A DNA stretch of 64,000 nt from Euleptes europaea (lineage: Eukaryota > Chordata > Lepidosauria > Squamata > Sphaerodactylidae): positions 59,093,268 to 59,157,267 of the forward strand of contig NC_079324.1 in assembly GCF_029931775.1 (NCBI RefSeq), read 5' to 3'. The translations under genes were made by a program, and so were the position numbers. Positions 1-12,900 of this stretch are shown here, piece after piece (position 1 is the first letter of the stretch; each line of letters begins with the position of its first letter). Under the pieces are notes generated by a model that searched no databases, was not told the origin of the DNA, and saw only the letters and a list, made by a program, of their open reading frames with translations.

Positions 1-74
1 TGGTGAACACATGAACACATGAAGCTGCCTTACACTGAATCAGACCCTTGGTCCATCAAAGTCAGTATTGACTG
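1..74 (-). mobile_element. tRNA-type SINE (GTGGCTCAGTGG family), 3' fragment
   Basis: Antisense 3' end of the window's commonest SINE (plus strand reads ATGAAGCTGCCTTACACTGA). It is fused abruptly to CR1 sequence at 75. Confidence 0.75.
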
Positions 75-262
75 TTCACACAGTGGCCAACCAGGTGCCT
101 CTAGGAAGCCCACAAACGAGACAACGGCAGCAGCATTTATCCTGCCTGTGTTCCAAAACACCTACTATAATAGGCATGCTCCTCTGATCCTGGAGAGAAT
201 AGGTATGCATCATGACTAGCATCCATTTTGACTATAAACCATGGATAGCCCTATCCTCCATG
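75..262 (-). mobile_element. CR1-like LINE 3' fragment, antisense arm
   Basis: Antisense copy of the CR1-like tail that contains GGATCAGACC, GGCCAACCAGG and TATTATAGTAGG-like blocks. Confidence 0.65.
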
Positions 263-543
263 AACAACTTGGAAGGCTTGAAGAGGGGAGCGGACATGTT
301 CATGGAGGAGACAGCTATCCATGGCTACTAGCCAAAATGGATACTAGTCATGATGCATACCTATTTTCTCCAGGATCAGAGGAGCATGCCGAATATATTG
401 GGTTCGTTGGAACGCAGGCAGGATGGTGCTGCTGCAGTCGTCTTGTTTGTGGCTTCCTAGAGGCACCTGGTTGGCCACTGTGTGAACAGACTGCTGGACT
501 TGATGGGCCTTGGTCTGATCCAGCACATTCTTATGCTCTTAAG
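263..543 (+). mobile_element. CR1-like LINE 3' fragment, sense arm
   Basis: Same family as 75-262 in the opposite orientation, head to head, giving a large inverted repeat within AACS intron 12. Confidence 0.65.
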
Positions 544-615
544 TACAGTCCTTGGCACTTCCAATTTTCAAAGAGACAGAGCATTTCAGACAGCAGGGCT
601 GAGAAAGATGGGTAC

Positions 616-707
616 GAGGGGACCGGTGATCCCAGCTCAATACAAGACAGCGGGGGGGGTTGAGGGGACCGGTGATCCCAGCTCAATACAAGACAGCGGG
701 GGGGTCA
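616..707. repeat. 46-bp tandem duplication
   Basis: Two nearly identical 46-base copies (GAGGGGACCGGTGATCCCAG...) each ending in a G run. Positions 708-815 are unremarkable. Confidence 0.85.
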
Positions 708-815
708 AAGAGGCGCAACTAGGTTGTGGCTTGGCAACCGCAGCATCCTCATCCCTCCGCTGGTACCCCCCCCCCAGACTGCCTGAGCCAAGGCTCGGAC
801 TGTGCAATCACCTAC

Positions 816-938
816 CCGAAATGGATCCCAGCAGGACGCTGCTTTTAATGCACTCGTAGACGTACTCGTAACTCTGCGGCTTGAGAGGCGAGCCGGTCGA
901 CAGGATGGTGTGGAGCGTCTGGAGGTTATGAGTTTCAC
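816..938 (-). CDS. AACS: AACS coding exon 12
   Basis: Acceptor CCCTGCAAG, then [20 protein letters not shown] and [20 protein letters not shown]; donor GTAGGT (810-815). Matches human around [11 protein letters not shown] and brings the coding total to 431 codons plus one base. The next exon (human GTDIISCFMGHN) is not found in 1-815. Confidence 0.94.
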
Positions 939-3900
939 CTTGCAGGGAAAAGGGGGAACACAAAGGCATGAACCGGTATTATAACGCTACTATATTTTTA
1001 CTTTCCATTCGGCACTTAATCTAGAGGCTTCAAGCACTCTTTTCACTTCCCATTAAATCTGAGGAGGCAGACATTTCCTCTATGAAAAGGAACTTTCTCC
1101 CCCCTTTTGCAAATTTAGCTGCCAGGATTGCTTTATCGACAGGGAGAATGGCAGAGGAAAGGGGAAACTGTAACCCTTTCCCCTCCCCTGCTTCTGTCTC
1201 TCTGGAAAAAGCCACCTCTAAGCTGTTCTGAGGAGCCCTGTGGCTCAGAGGGGTAAGCTGCAGTACTGCAGTCAAAAGTTCTGCTCACGACCTGAGTTCG
1301 ATCCTGACAGAAGTCGGTTTCAGGTAGCCGGCTCGAGGTTGACTCAGCCTTCCGTCCTTCCGAGGTTGGTAAAATGAGTACCCAGCTTGCTGGGGGTAAA
1401 GGAAAGATGACTGGGGAAGGCACTGGCAAACCACCCTGTAAACGAAGTCTGCCTAGTAAACGTCGGGATGTGACGTCACCCCATGGGTCAAGAGTGACCC
1501 GGTGCTTGCACAGGGGACTACCTTTATACCACATCTACGTAATGGATAGGGTTGCCAACCTTCAGGTACTAGCTGGAGATCTCCCACTATTACAACTGAT
1601 CTCCAAGTGATAAGAGATCAGTTCCACTGGAGAAAATGGTCACTTTGGCAATTGGTCTCTACGGCATTGAAGTCCCTCCCCTCTCCAAACCCTGCCCTCA
1701 TAAGAACCAGGGGAAGCACCTCCATCCATGGAATATATTCATTGGACCCAGCTCTCCTGCACAAACTAAAATGAACAGAGGAGAGACGGTGAGATAGACC
1801 GTGGATCCCAGAACCAGAGGGAGTCCAGGGACGCTCAACACTTACAGGGCTTCAGGTTCTTCTCTTCTAGAACAGCCAGCCATTTGGCCCCTGTGCCAAG
1901 GATGGTGATTCTGCAACCAAATGGAACAAAGGAGAGAAAGAAGAAGAGTTGGTTTTTAATACTTCTATTTTCTCTACCTTTAAGGAGCCTCAAACTGGCT
2001 TACAAGCGCCTTCCCTTCCTCTCCCCGCAACAGACACCTTGTGAGGTAGATGGGGCTGAGAGAGTTCAGAGAGAACTGTGACTGGCCCAAGGTCTCCCAG
2101 CTGACTACATATGTAGAAGAAGAGATGGCTTTTATATGCCGACTTTCGCTGCCACTTAAGGAAGGCTCAAACCAGCTTACAACCACCTTCCCCTCCCCTC
2201 AACAGACACCCTGTGAGGCAGGTGGAGCTGAGAGAGCTCTAAAAGAGCTGTGACTAGCCCAAGGTCACCCAGCTGGCTTCAGGTGTGGGAGCGGGGAAAC
2301 AAATCCAGTTCACCAGATAAGCCTCCGCCGCTCAGGTGGAGTGGGGAATCAAACTGGTTCTCCAGATTTAGAGTCCACCACTCCAAACCACCACTCTTAA
2401 CCACTACACCACGCTGGTAGGAGCGGGGAATTAAACACGGTTCTCCAGATTAAGAGTCTGCCGCTCTTAACCACTACACTACGCTGGTGCCATTTCAATA
2501 CAAACCCTTCCCTGTCCTCTCCCCCACGCCTACAACCAAGAATGGTCTTTTACCTCCAGAAGGAAGGATGCTGTGACATTCAGAATGTATTTCGAAATAG
2601 AGGGCGCAGGGCAAAGAGTAGCTGAGCCATTCTCATGACAAATCTGTGAGGGAAGGCAACCCGATTTTGGCACCCCAGATGGCGCGGGCTCAAGGCAAGG
2701 TGAGATTTGACCCCAGGGTTGTGTCTCCAGTTATGCCAGCTCTGCAGTAAACCACCCACATCCTCAGGCGTTGCTAAAACCTCACACGGGTGGCAGGAAT
2801 GCTTCTCCCACCTAACACCCTGCCGACTGTTTGCTTAAGCAGGGTGGAAGGGGCAACGGGTTTTTTTGAAATCACTTGCAGTATCTGGTTCTTTTGGAGT
2901 GGGGTGAAGGGAAAACGGGACAGGCGGATGTTCCCACGCAGCCATTTAGGGGACAGCCAAATTCCCCTTCCTTTCTCTCGCTGGAAACCATTCATCTGAA
3001 TTCAAGGCTAACCCTTCCTCCGCTGGAGTGTGCTCTGTGTAAACAGCAGTTAAGTGATTAGGATGTGTTCCCGGCACAATGGGGAAAAGCGGCTTTGTTT
3101 GCTGAGGGTAGCAGATGCAGCCGTTGTCTCTGAGCACGTGGCAAGTATTAAAACGCGCATGGCTTACGTGTGTGAGTACTTTAAGAGCATCCCTCTTGGG
3201 GCCAGTTTCATAGACTGCTGGGCTGGGGAGGTGTGGGTTCAAATCCCTCCTCAGTCAGTCAGTTTACTGCGCATAGGCCTTTACAGTCAAGACCCTGGAG
3301 AGCCGCTGCCAGTCTGAGTAGATGATACTGACTGATGGACTAACAGTCTGATTCAGTATAAGGCAGCTTCATGTGTCCCTCCCAAGTACACTTCCCAAGT
3401 GATATCATGTGGGCAACACGCTACAGTGAGAACAGCTTCTACCATAGAGTCTTTGCCCAAATTGCATGTGGAGGCTGCAGGTGCCTTCAAAATCATCCCC
3501 AGGGCACTGAGGATTCCAGCCCAACGTTCTTCTAGCAGTGTTTTGTAACTGCAGTACCTCAATTCCATCTACCCCTGCTACTCAAAACCAGTTACCCAAA
3601 GTGTAAATTCAGGCGAGGACGATTCCGGGGCTCACGCTTCCGTAGCATCTCGATCAGCCCCTTGAGCTCGTAAAGCGTTAGGACACCAGAGAACATTAAC
3701 AGGGGGCTGCGTCAGGACAACCTATCGTCGCCCTGGCTTCCGCAAGGCACATTTACCTACCCTAGCCGGTCCACCAGATCCCAGAGGACGTTGGGGGACG
3801 GCACAAGTGGCGACCCGTCATACAGAACCACGGAAGCGCCAACAGCCAGAGCAGACACCAGCCAATTCCACATCATCCAACCGGTCTAGATGGGAAGAAA

Positions 3901-6900
3901 AAGATAGCACAAGGTATTAGCTTGTTTTCCTTCTGCTAACAGGCCAACTCCAGCCTCACCTAACAACAGACCTGCGAAGCAATTTCCCCACTTCCTCTTA
4001 AGGACAGCACAAAGATTTATCAAGTGCTGTCACATGACCACAACCGGTAGGGTTGGGTTTTTTTACCCTGGGCACGGGCAAGCCCCAAATAGCTTTCAAA
4101 GTGCAGAAAGATGGTTCAGGACCAACTCGTAGTTGAAAAATGGAATGTATCTTTTCTAGCAGGGAGGGGCAACTGAATCATTCAATAATTAATAATAATT
4201 TGATACTATCTAGTCATAGTCCGCTCACGGCAGCACTTCATGGGGTTTTCAAGGCAAGAGACAAGCCAAGGTGGTTTGACATTGCCTGCCTCTGTGTAGC
4301 AACCCCTGGACTTCCTTGGTGGTCTCCCATCCAAGAACTAACCTATGCCAACCCCTGCTTAGCTTCCGAGATCTGATGAGATCTAGCCTGGGCTATTCAG
4401 ACTGCTGAATCATACAATAGGGGGTTTTATTTCAAAGATGAACACACATGAACATATGAAGCTGCCTTATACTGAATCAGACCCTTGGGTCCATCCAAGT
4501 CAGTATTGTCTACTCAGACCGGCAGCGGCTCTCCAGGGTCTCAGGAAGAGGTCTTAAACATTACCTACTTGCCTAGTCCCTTGAACTGGAGATGCCGGGG
4601 ATTGAACCTGGGACCTTCTACATGCCAAGCAGAGGCTCTACCACTGAGCCCCTCTCCAAGGCTCTCCAGGATCTCAGGCAGGAGTCTTTCACATCACCTA
4701 CTTGCCTACTCCCGTTAACTGGAGATGCCGGGGACTGAAACTGAACCTGGGACCTTCTGCATGCCAAGTGGATGCTCTACCACTGAGCTACGGCCCCTCC
4801 CCATGGCTCTCCAGGGTCTCAGGCAGAGGTCTTTCACATCACCTACTTGCCTGATCCCTTTAACTGGAGAGGCCGGGGATTGAACCTGGGACCGTCTGCA
4901 TGCCAAACAGAGGCTCCACCACTAAGCTACGGCCCTTCCCCATGGGGATAATCGAGACAGATTTCCATCCATCCCACCAATAAATAAAACCAGCTGCAAA
5001 GTCACAGAAACTAAGGGCGGTACTGGATCAGCACCCTGATTTGTTTAAGCAACACCAATGGATTTTTCCAACCGAAACCACACTTGCCGTTGTGTAGTAC
5101 ATGATGATGTCACTGCTCGTCATGTTGCCGTGAAGAAGGTGCTCCTTCAGGTGCTGGATTAAGGTACCCTAGGAGGGAAAAACACAACAAAAACTAATAT
5201 GGAAGAGGGTGAGGAAGGTATACACATTTGTTGCCAAGGTATTTCTGGCTTCAATTTTACAGAGCCCCCCAAAAATACATGGTGATGTCTGACCATGGAA
5301 CCCTTATCATGTTTAGAATGACCCTTTGTTTTCAGAAGTGCCCGAAGAGATAAGATCGGCCATGAGGGGTACAAGTCCACTAGACAGGCACGCTGCCAAG
5401 CCCCTGGTTGGCCACTGTGTGAACAGACTGCTGGACTTGGTGGGCCTGGGTCTGATCCAGCAGGGCCTTTCTGATATTCTTTTATTCATATTTTTTTAAT
5501 TTTCAAATTTATAACCCGCCCTCATCCCTAGCAAGCCAGGCTCAGGGCGGATAACAATAATTAAAACATAAATGCATCCAGTATATAAATCCCATGCATC
5601 CTTGAAACCATAATCATTAAAACCCCACTCAGATGGCCGTAACTAAACCTAGGTGCCACAGCAACAAATAGCATCTCAGCCCCCCAGATTTCAAGATGGG
5701 AACGGGATGGGGAGGCCAGTAAAGATGGATCTTCTTGCAGCTGTCCTCGGTTATAGGCCTGGCGGAATAGCTCCATTTTACAGGCCCTGCGGAACTCCTT
5801 AAGGTCCCTGATGTTACCAGAAAGACTATTCCACCAGGCTGGGGCCAAAAAAGCCCTGGCCCTTGTTGAGGACAGCCACACATTTTTCGGGCCAGGGATT
5901 ACGGTTTGCAGATCAGAAAGCTCTCTGGGGGGCATACCAGGAGAAGCGACAGCCGGAGCCCCAATACTAAAGAAATACCCCATGCTTTCCAACCCATTAT
6001 CAGCTTTATACCAGCGTTAACTGTCATGGCTTTCCCCCATGGAATTATGGGGGAAGAATTTGGAAACTTCTCTGTTTTAAGATGCCTAGGACTCCTGCAG
6101 AATCATTCCCCAGGTTCTCCCAGGAGAGAGAATGACCGTTAAAAGACAGTTTAAGACGGCGGCGCGGATGCAGCCCCCAAAATTCAGTTGGGGGGGGGGC
6201 CCACACCGCTCCAAGCGCAATTCAAAAGACTTCACTCCGGAGACGGCGGCGGCGGATTGTATCCGAGCTCTGCATTTGTTTTTCCTAATATGTATCGCCT
6301 CTGATGGAAGTACTGAGGGATTTGTTGCAAATCCAAATAAATGCAGGAAGAAAAACCTATACAGATAAGAGGGTTGGCTTTTTTTTTTTTAAATGCTAAT
6401 TTTGCACACTGGGGAGAATTTTTTTTTAATATACTGTGCTCCTGTTTTTAGCCACACTGCAAAGTGACTCTGCTATCTGGGGCTCTTTAGTGTCCCGGTG
6501 CTGCCATCTAGTGGACGATCTTTTCCCCCTAACTTTGGCCACAATCCTAACCAAGCACATTTACTCCAGAGCATCGGCCATGGAGTCCGGCGGTGCTAAC
6601 TCAGCTTAAGTGTGTTTTTAGTCCAAGATGTTGATCTTGGTACAACTTGCCCTACTTTACTTACACCTGACCTCTGTGCAAGGATCTGGAAGGGGGCATC
6701 TGGAAGGGGGCATCAAGCACTGTGAAGGACAAAAAAGACCCCCAAATGAAATAAAACAAAGATTCAAGGGAGGAACAGGATATGACCCCCCCCTAAAAAA
6801 ACTACTTGCATCATTTAGACACTTATTTTTTCACTGCCCAAACATTTCAGTAGTCCAGGTTGAAGAGACGGGGCTCGAGAAGAAGATTAAATGGACATAA

Positions 6901-9900
6901 ATACGACCTCAGAAACAAAAAACCTAGCTAGCAAAAATCCTGGGCAGAAGAAGAAGAGTTCGTTTTTATATACAGACTTTCTCTACCACCTAAGGGAGAA
7001 TCAAACCAGCTTACAATCACCTTCCCTTCCCCACAACAGACACACTGTGAGGTAGGTGGGGCTGAGAGAGCTGTGACTTGCTCAAGGTCACCCAGCTGGC
7101 TTCATGTGTAGGAGTGGGAAAGCAAATCCAGTTCACCAGATTAGCCTCTGCCGCTCATGAGGAGTGGGGAATCTCCAGCACTCCAAACCACTGCTCTTAA
7201 CCAAGCTGGCATCCTAATTCCGTGGTCATCCCATAAGAGAAGAGTTGGTTTTTATATGCCGACTTTCTCTACCACTTAAGGGAGACTCAACCCGACTTAC
7301 AATCACCTTCCCTTCCCCTCAACAGACACCCTGTGAGGTAGGTGGGGCTGAGAGCGCTCCAAGAGAGCTGTGACTAGCCCAAGGTCACCCAGCTGGCTTC
7401 GTGTGTAGGAGTGGGGAAACAAATCCAGTTCACCAGATTAGCCTCCGCTGCTCATGTGGAGGAGTGGGGAATCAAACCTGGTTCTCCAGATCAGACTCCA
7501 CCGTTCTTAACCACCACACCACACATGAGCACATAAAGCTGCCTTATATTGAAACAGACCCTTGGTCCATCAAAGTCAGTATTGTCTACTCAGACCGGCA
7601 GCGGCTCTCCAGGTAGAGAGGTCTTTCACATCACCTACTTGCCTAGTCCCTTTAACTGGAGATGCCAGGAATTGAACCTGGGACCTTCTGCATGCCAAGA
7701 TGCTCTACCACTGAGGGGAGTCTGTTGCTCAGAGATCCTGATGTCTTTAATTATATTTAAGAGCAACTGGGGAGGGTACTGGTCACTGCTTGGGAACAAG
7801 GAAGGTTAACACATGAACACATGATGCTGCCTTATACTGAATCAGACCCTCGGTCCATCAAAGTCAGTATTGTCTGCTCAAACCAGCATCTGCTCTCCAG
7901 GGTCTCAGGCACATCACCTACTTGCCTAGTCCCTTGAACTGGAGATTGAACCTGGAACCTTCTGCATGCCAAGCAGATGCTCTACCACTGAACAACACCC
8001 CTCCCGTAGACTTTGAAGAGACGTCTTCAAACACCTCCATATTTGGGCAGGTGAGCAGAATGCAAAGGGTGGAACAGGAAATTGTTCAGAGACTGGCATG
8101 TGTCAATCAAGGCCTGAAACAGGGGGGCTCCTTTCTTTGCACCCTATACAATCTGAGCGTAACATACATTTCTCCACCTTCCTGCATCCTACTCTCTAGT
8201 GCCAGAGACTGGCCCACACACACAAAAAAATTTTAATCCATGCAACAGTTTCAGCACCGCAACAATTTATACATCTGCAAAACACCCGGGAAACCCTTGG
8301 CTTGCACACAAACACCCCCCCCAAAATGACTTTAAAAAAAAACAACACTGGGTGTTGGTGGCAAAAACCCAAATAACGTTTCCAGTGGGGTTAGCACATG
8401 CACAGACATTGCGTTAAAAAAACAAACCCAAGTTCAGGCAGCGCACCATGTTCCCATAGCAACCCGATATGGCACCTCGCATTGTGTCGGCAGGTGGAAC
8501 AAGTAGGAGGAGGAGGAGAAATAAGCGATAGGAATGATACAGAGCTGGAACCTGAAGTGAAGGCTGAACTGGGGAGAGGGAACAAGAGAAGCCCTGCTGG
8601 ACAGGGCCGTCTTAACAGCATTATAGGCCCCCGGGTACAGCAGTGCACTGGGGCCGCTACCAACAACCACACATAGGAATAAAAATGGTCGATAAAATTA
8701 AAGCTATATTTATTGGTGCTTCCCTAATGAACAAGTCCTTTCTTACATTATGCTTCAGTATTTATTCTTAATCCAAACCCAAATTAACATTAACATTGTT
8801 CATTATCTTTAGTAAAACACTTGCTAAATATGCATTTTCCAATAACCAGTATTTATAGTTTAGTATAGTATTCATTTATTCATTGACAGCAAGTCCCAAC
8901 ATACATAGATTAGCATGGGGCCCCTATGCTCGTGGGGCCCCCGGGCAACTGCCCAGCGTGCCCATGCGTTAAGATGGCCCTGCTGCTGGATCAGACCAAG
9001 GCCCATCAAGTCCAGCAGTCTGTTCACACAGGGGCCAACCAGGTACCTCTACGAAGCCCACAAACAAGACGAATGCAGCAGCACCATCCTGCCTGCGTTC
9101 CAACGAACCCAATATATTCGGCATGCTCATCAGATACTGTAGAGAATAGGTATGCACCATGACTATTAATTTTGACTAGTAGCCATGGATAGCCCTCTTC
9201 TCCATGAACATGTCAACACTACTCTTAAAGCCTTCCAAATTGGAAGCCACCACCACATCCTGGGGCAGGGAGTTCCACAATTTAACTATGCAGGGGCCGG
9301 AGGAAGGGATGCCATTTCTCCACCCCAAGAGTCTTTGCAGGTCCCCCCCTTCCAACCCTTATTTGTAACTTGCCGTTGTTCTTGCATCAGCTTTCCACCA
9401 ACCAATTCCCAAGCCCCACTGGAGTCTCATAAAGGTAGTTCTGGGCTGTCAAATTATTCGGTGTAAGGGGGCAACTCAGACTTGCTTAGCATCCATAAAA
9501 AGACTAGCACGGCCGCATTTGCACTATTACCCAAAGCAGAGAATACAAGACAGTGTAACGTCAGGTGTGAGAGACACAGAACGGGCGGACTCCAGTTCAA
9601 ATGTCTTCTGGCGAGCCTGAGATGAGCCCTCCTCTGGTAGCATCTCACCTGCAATATAGCTCACACTAGTCTCCCTTACAGGGCTGTTGTAAGAATGGCC
9701 GCCATCAGGTGTGTGAGTTGCACACGAGGCCTGTAAGTCGGGCGGCTGAGGTTATCATCTACGCTGGCCCCCCAACCTTCCTTCCCCCACCCTATCCATC
9801 TGTTAAATTATGGGGGGGGGGGTTTCTGCTCTTGTCATGCCCCCCCCTCCCCATGGCTGAGTCTGAGGCCTCAGATGCAGAGCCGGGAGCAGTTGGCCAT

Positions 9901-12900
9901 CCCTCCTGGGAATGCAACTGACGAGCCTTCTGAACCAGATGCTGGATTAAAGGTCAGACGTCAGAGGCTTCCACGTCTAGCCAGGCTGAGGAATTCCAGC
10001 CCCCCTCGGGGGTCAGATTGCCAGAGCCAGCCAGAGGCTCAGAAGAAGAATCCTCCCCCATGGTTCACCGAAGGCAGAAACTCCGCGCTCTGCTGAGTGA
10101 AAGACGATGTTCGGCACGGCTGCAGGGCCGGAGATGCATTCCAGCTGTAGAGAATGACAGTGAGCAATGACAGGACCGACCTCACTCCGATAGCTGGCCA
10201 GATTTAAGGAGCAGCGAAGATCGGCCTCGGCGTGGAAGAAACGTACCGTTTGCTGTCTTGCCTGAGAACGGCCTTGGACTGTTTAAAGACGACACCTACC
10301 GCCTTGCCTGTGACCCAGACCTTGGACTGATTAACGATGACCCTTGCTGTGAGACGCAAGAGACCCCGGCCTGATTTCTGGAATGCTTCTTAGGACTTTG
10401 CCTTACCCCTGCTGGCCCCACTGTTTCGGTGCAGCCTCCAGGCTGCAGAAGCCTCGGCTTCTGTGCCCTCCACCGCTCCCTGCCACGCCCGCTTTCAGCT
10501 CCCTCTGCACCGTGCTGCAATAGCAGCCCCGCCAGCCTGCCCGGCCAGTACAGCTCTACCGGACCCAGCCAAGGGCAGGATAGAAATCCAAGAAAATAAA
10601 ATAAACAAACAAATAATGTGCTGTGCAAATTGCTGTCCCCAAATGCTGACTTTGAAAAGAGCAGGCTACACGCTTTGCTTTTAGCTCAGCTCGTGGTGCA
10701 GAAACCCTGCGACGAAGTCTTACGTGGGGGGGGGGGGAATTCCCCTCCTGTAAAGCTTTCCAAGGGAGGGCTTTAACATACCAAACGGGGACGTCGGGAA
10801 GGGTAGCTCAGCACGCATCCAGGTGCGCGACGCCGTCTCCCGGAGAAGGCTCGAATTACGTTAGAAAGCCAGCGTTTTAAAAGTGGGGGAACGCACATCC
10901 AGGTACGGCGTCGGCAAACATCAATAGAATAATCAAGCGACATCAAACCTCCCACTGCAATCAACAGTAATTTCATGCTATTCACCCCATTTCGTCTCAT
11001 GCGCCGCTGTCGTTTTTAAATCAAGGTATTGAAGCAGCAGGAATTTTCCTCTTATCACCGAACTCGTTCCCATGCAAAAGCGGTATTTTTCCTGTGCTTA
11101 TTTCATTTGGATCATAAACGTTGCATCCTCCCCTGCGGCTCGAGAGAGCTCACGAAACAATTCAGACTTTAACTCGGGAGGACAGACCCCAAACGCTGTC
11201 TGTCTAAGAGAGGAGACACTCGGGAACGAATTCATCAGCAACAGCTTGTTTGGAATGTGAGCCTCCCCTCGATCATGCCAAGGGCCCGCCCAGTATCCTG
11301 TTTCCAACAGTGGACAGCCACATGCTTCAGAAAAATGCTCAAGCCGGACCCCCGGCCGACAGGCCTCCCTTGCAGTGGCCCCTCCTGCAGCAACTGGTAT
11401 TCAGAGGCCCTCACTACATGGCACGTTATCCTCACACACACACACATACCCAGCTTGGCAATGAGGACTTCTGATCAGATGGGCCTACCAGTTCCCGGGC
11501 CAGCAAGACATGCTGGGAGAGAGGTCTTCAGCCTTCCCCACATCCCATTTTGCCAACAGGAAACGTGATGTAATTTTGTTCATTTAGACCCATCTTCCTC
11601 CCCAGCGGGAACCCAAAGCAGCATACATCATTCTCCTCTCCTCCAATTTATCCTCACAACAACCCTGGGAGGTAGGCTATACGGAGCGTGTCTGCTTGAG
11701 CCAAAGGTCATTCAGGGAGCTTCCACAGTTATAAATCCTCTCTTCAGTATCGGTAGAAAAATGGCTATAAATAATCTCTTCAGTACTAGACGGGTTGCAG
11801 GCTCCTGATCCCGTTTCGTAAAAATCTTCATCACAACTTCACATGAATCTTATTTGTCCAAAATGATACATAATCTGACAAACTGACAAATGGAGGATGA
11901 CATTTTGAATATTCCTCCATGTTAATTAAAAGGGGGGGACCTTCCCTGAAGGCAGAAACCCAGCCCAGCAAGGCAACAAAGATTATAGCCCAGCGCTCTT
12001 CCTTGCTGTCCAAGCTTTCTACGTGCAGAGGGGCTACCCTTTGGAGCCTGGGAAAATTCTCCACCTGCAGTGGTATGGTCCACTCTATCTCTCGCTTCCT
12101 CTAGACGTGGCAGACCGGCCGAAACAACTTAACCAAGTTCCGCGGAGCCAATTCGGTCTCTCTTGCAAGGTGAAAAAGGTGCCTCCCGCCCCTCTGTGAT
12201 TGCCAACTCACAGACTGTCATCAAAAAACACCGGGAACCCCAGTGGGAAAGACCTACCCCTGCGGAGTGGACCATGCATTTGGGAGCGCCGGTCGTGCCA
12301 GAGGAGTACATGATGAAAAGGGGGTGGCTGAAGGGAAGCTGCTCAAACTCCAGCTGCGGGGGTTGGTCCCCTTTCCCTGCGCCGAGGAAGTCTTCGAGGA
12401 AGATGCTGGACAACGACAGACAAGACACGGTCAGGGCAATTCTTCACTGCTCATCGAGTTTTGCAAAAGCTCACTAAATGCACGGTCGGCTGGTTATTCC
12501 CAAACTGGTGTTCATAGAATCGTGGAGTGGAAAAGGGGCCTTACAGGCCAATGTTCAGTGCGGAGAATCCCCGAAAACCCACCTGGCCATCAAGGTTGTA
12601 TCATGGAACCCGTTACCAAGCTTGTATTTAGAAGAAGAGTTGGTTTTTAGATGCAAACTTTCTCTACCTTCTAAAGAAGATTCAAACCAGTTTACAATCA
12701 CCGTCTCTTCCCCTCCCCACAACAGACACCCTGTGAGGTAGGCGGGCTGACAAAGCTCTAAGAGAGCTGTGACTAGCCCAAGGTCACCCAGCTGGCTTCA
12801 AGTGGAGGAGTGGGGAAACCAACCCGGTTCACCAGATTAGAGTCTGCTGCCCATGTGGAGGACTGGGGGAACAAACCCGGTTCTCCAGAGTCCACCGCTC

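Noticed and set aside
9709-10620. Possible host gene from GC-rich open frames
   Set aside because: Frames are short and overlapping, without splice logic; the segment looks like a decayed repeat.
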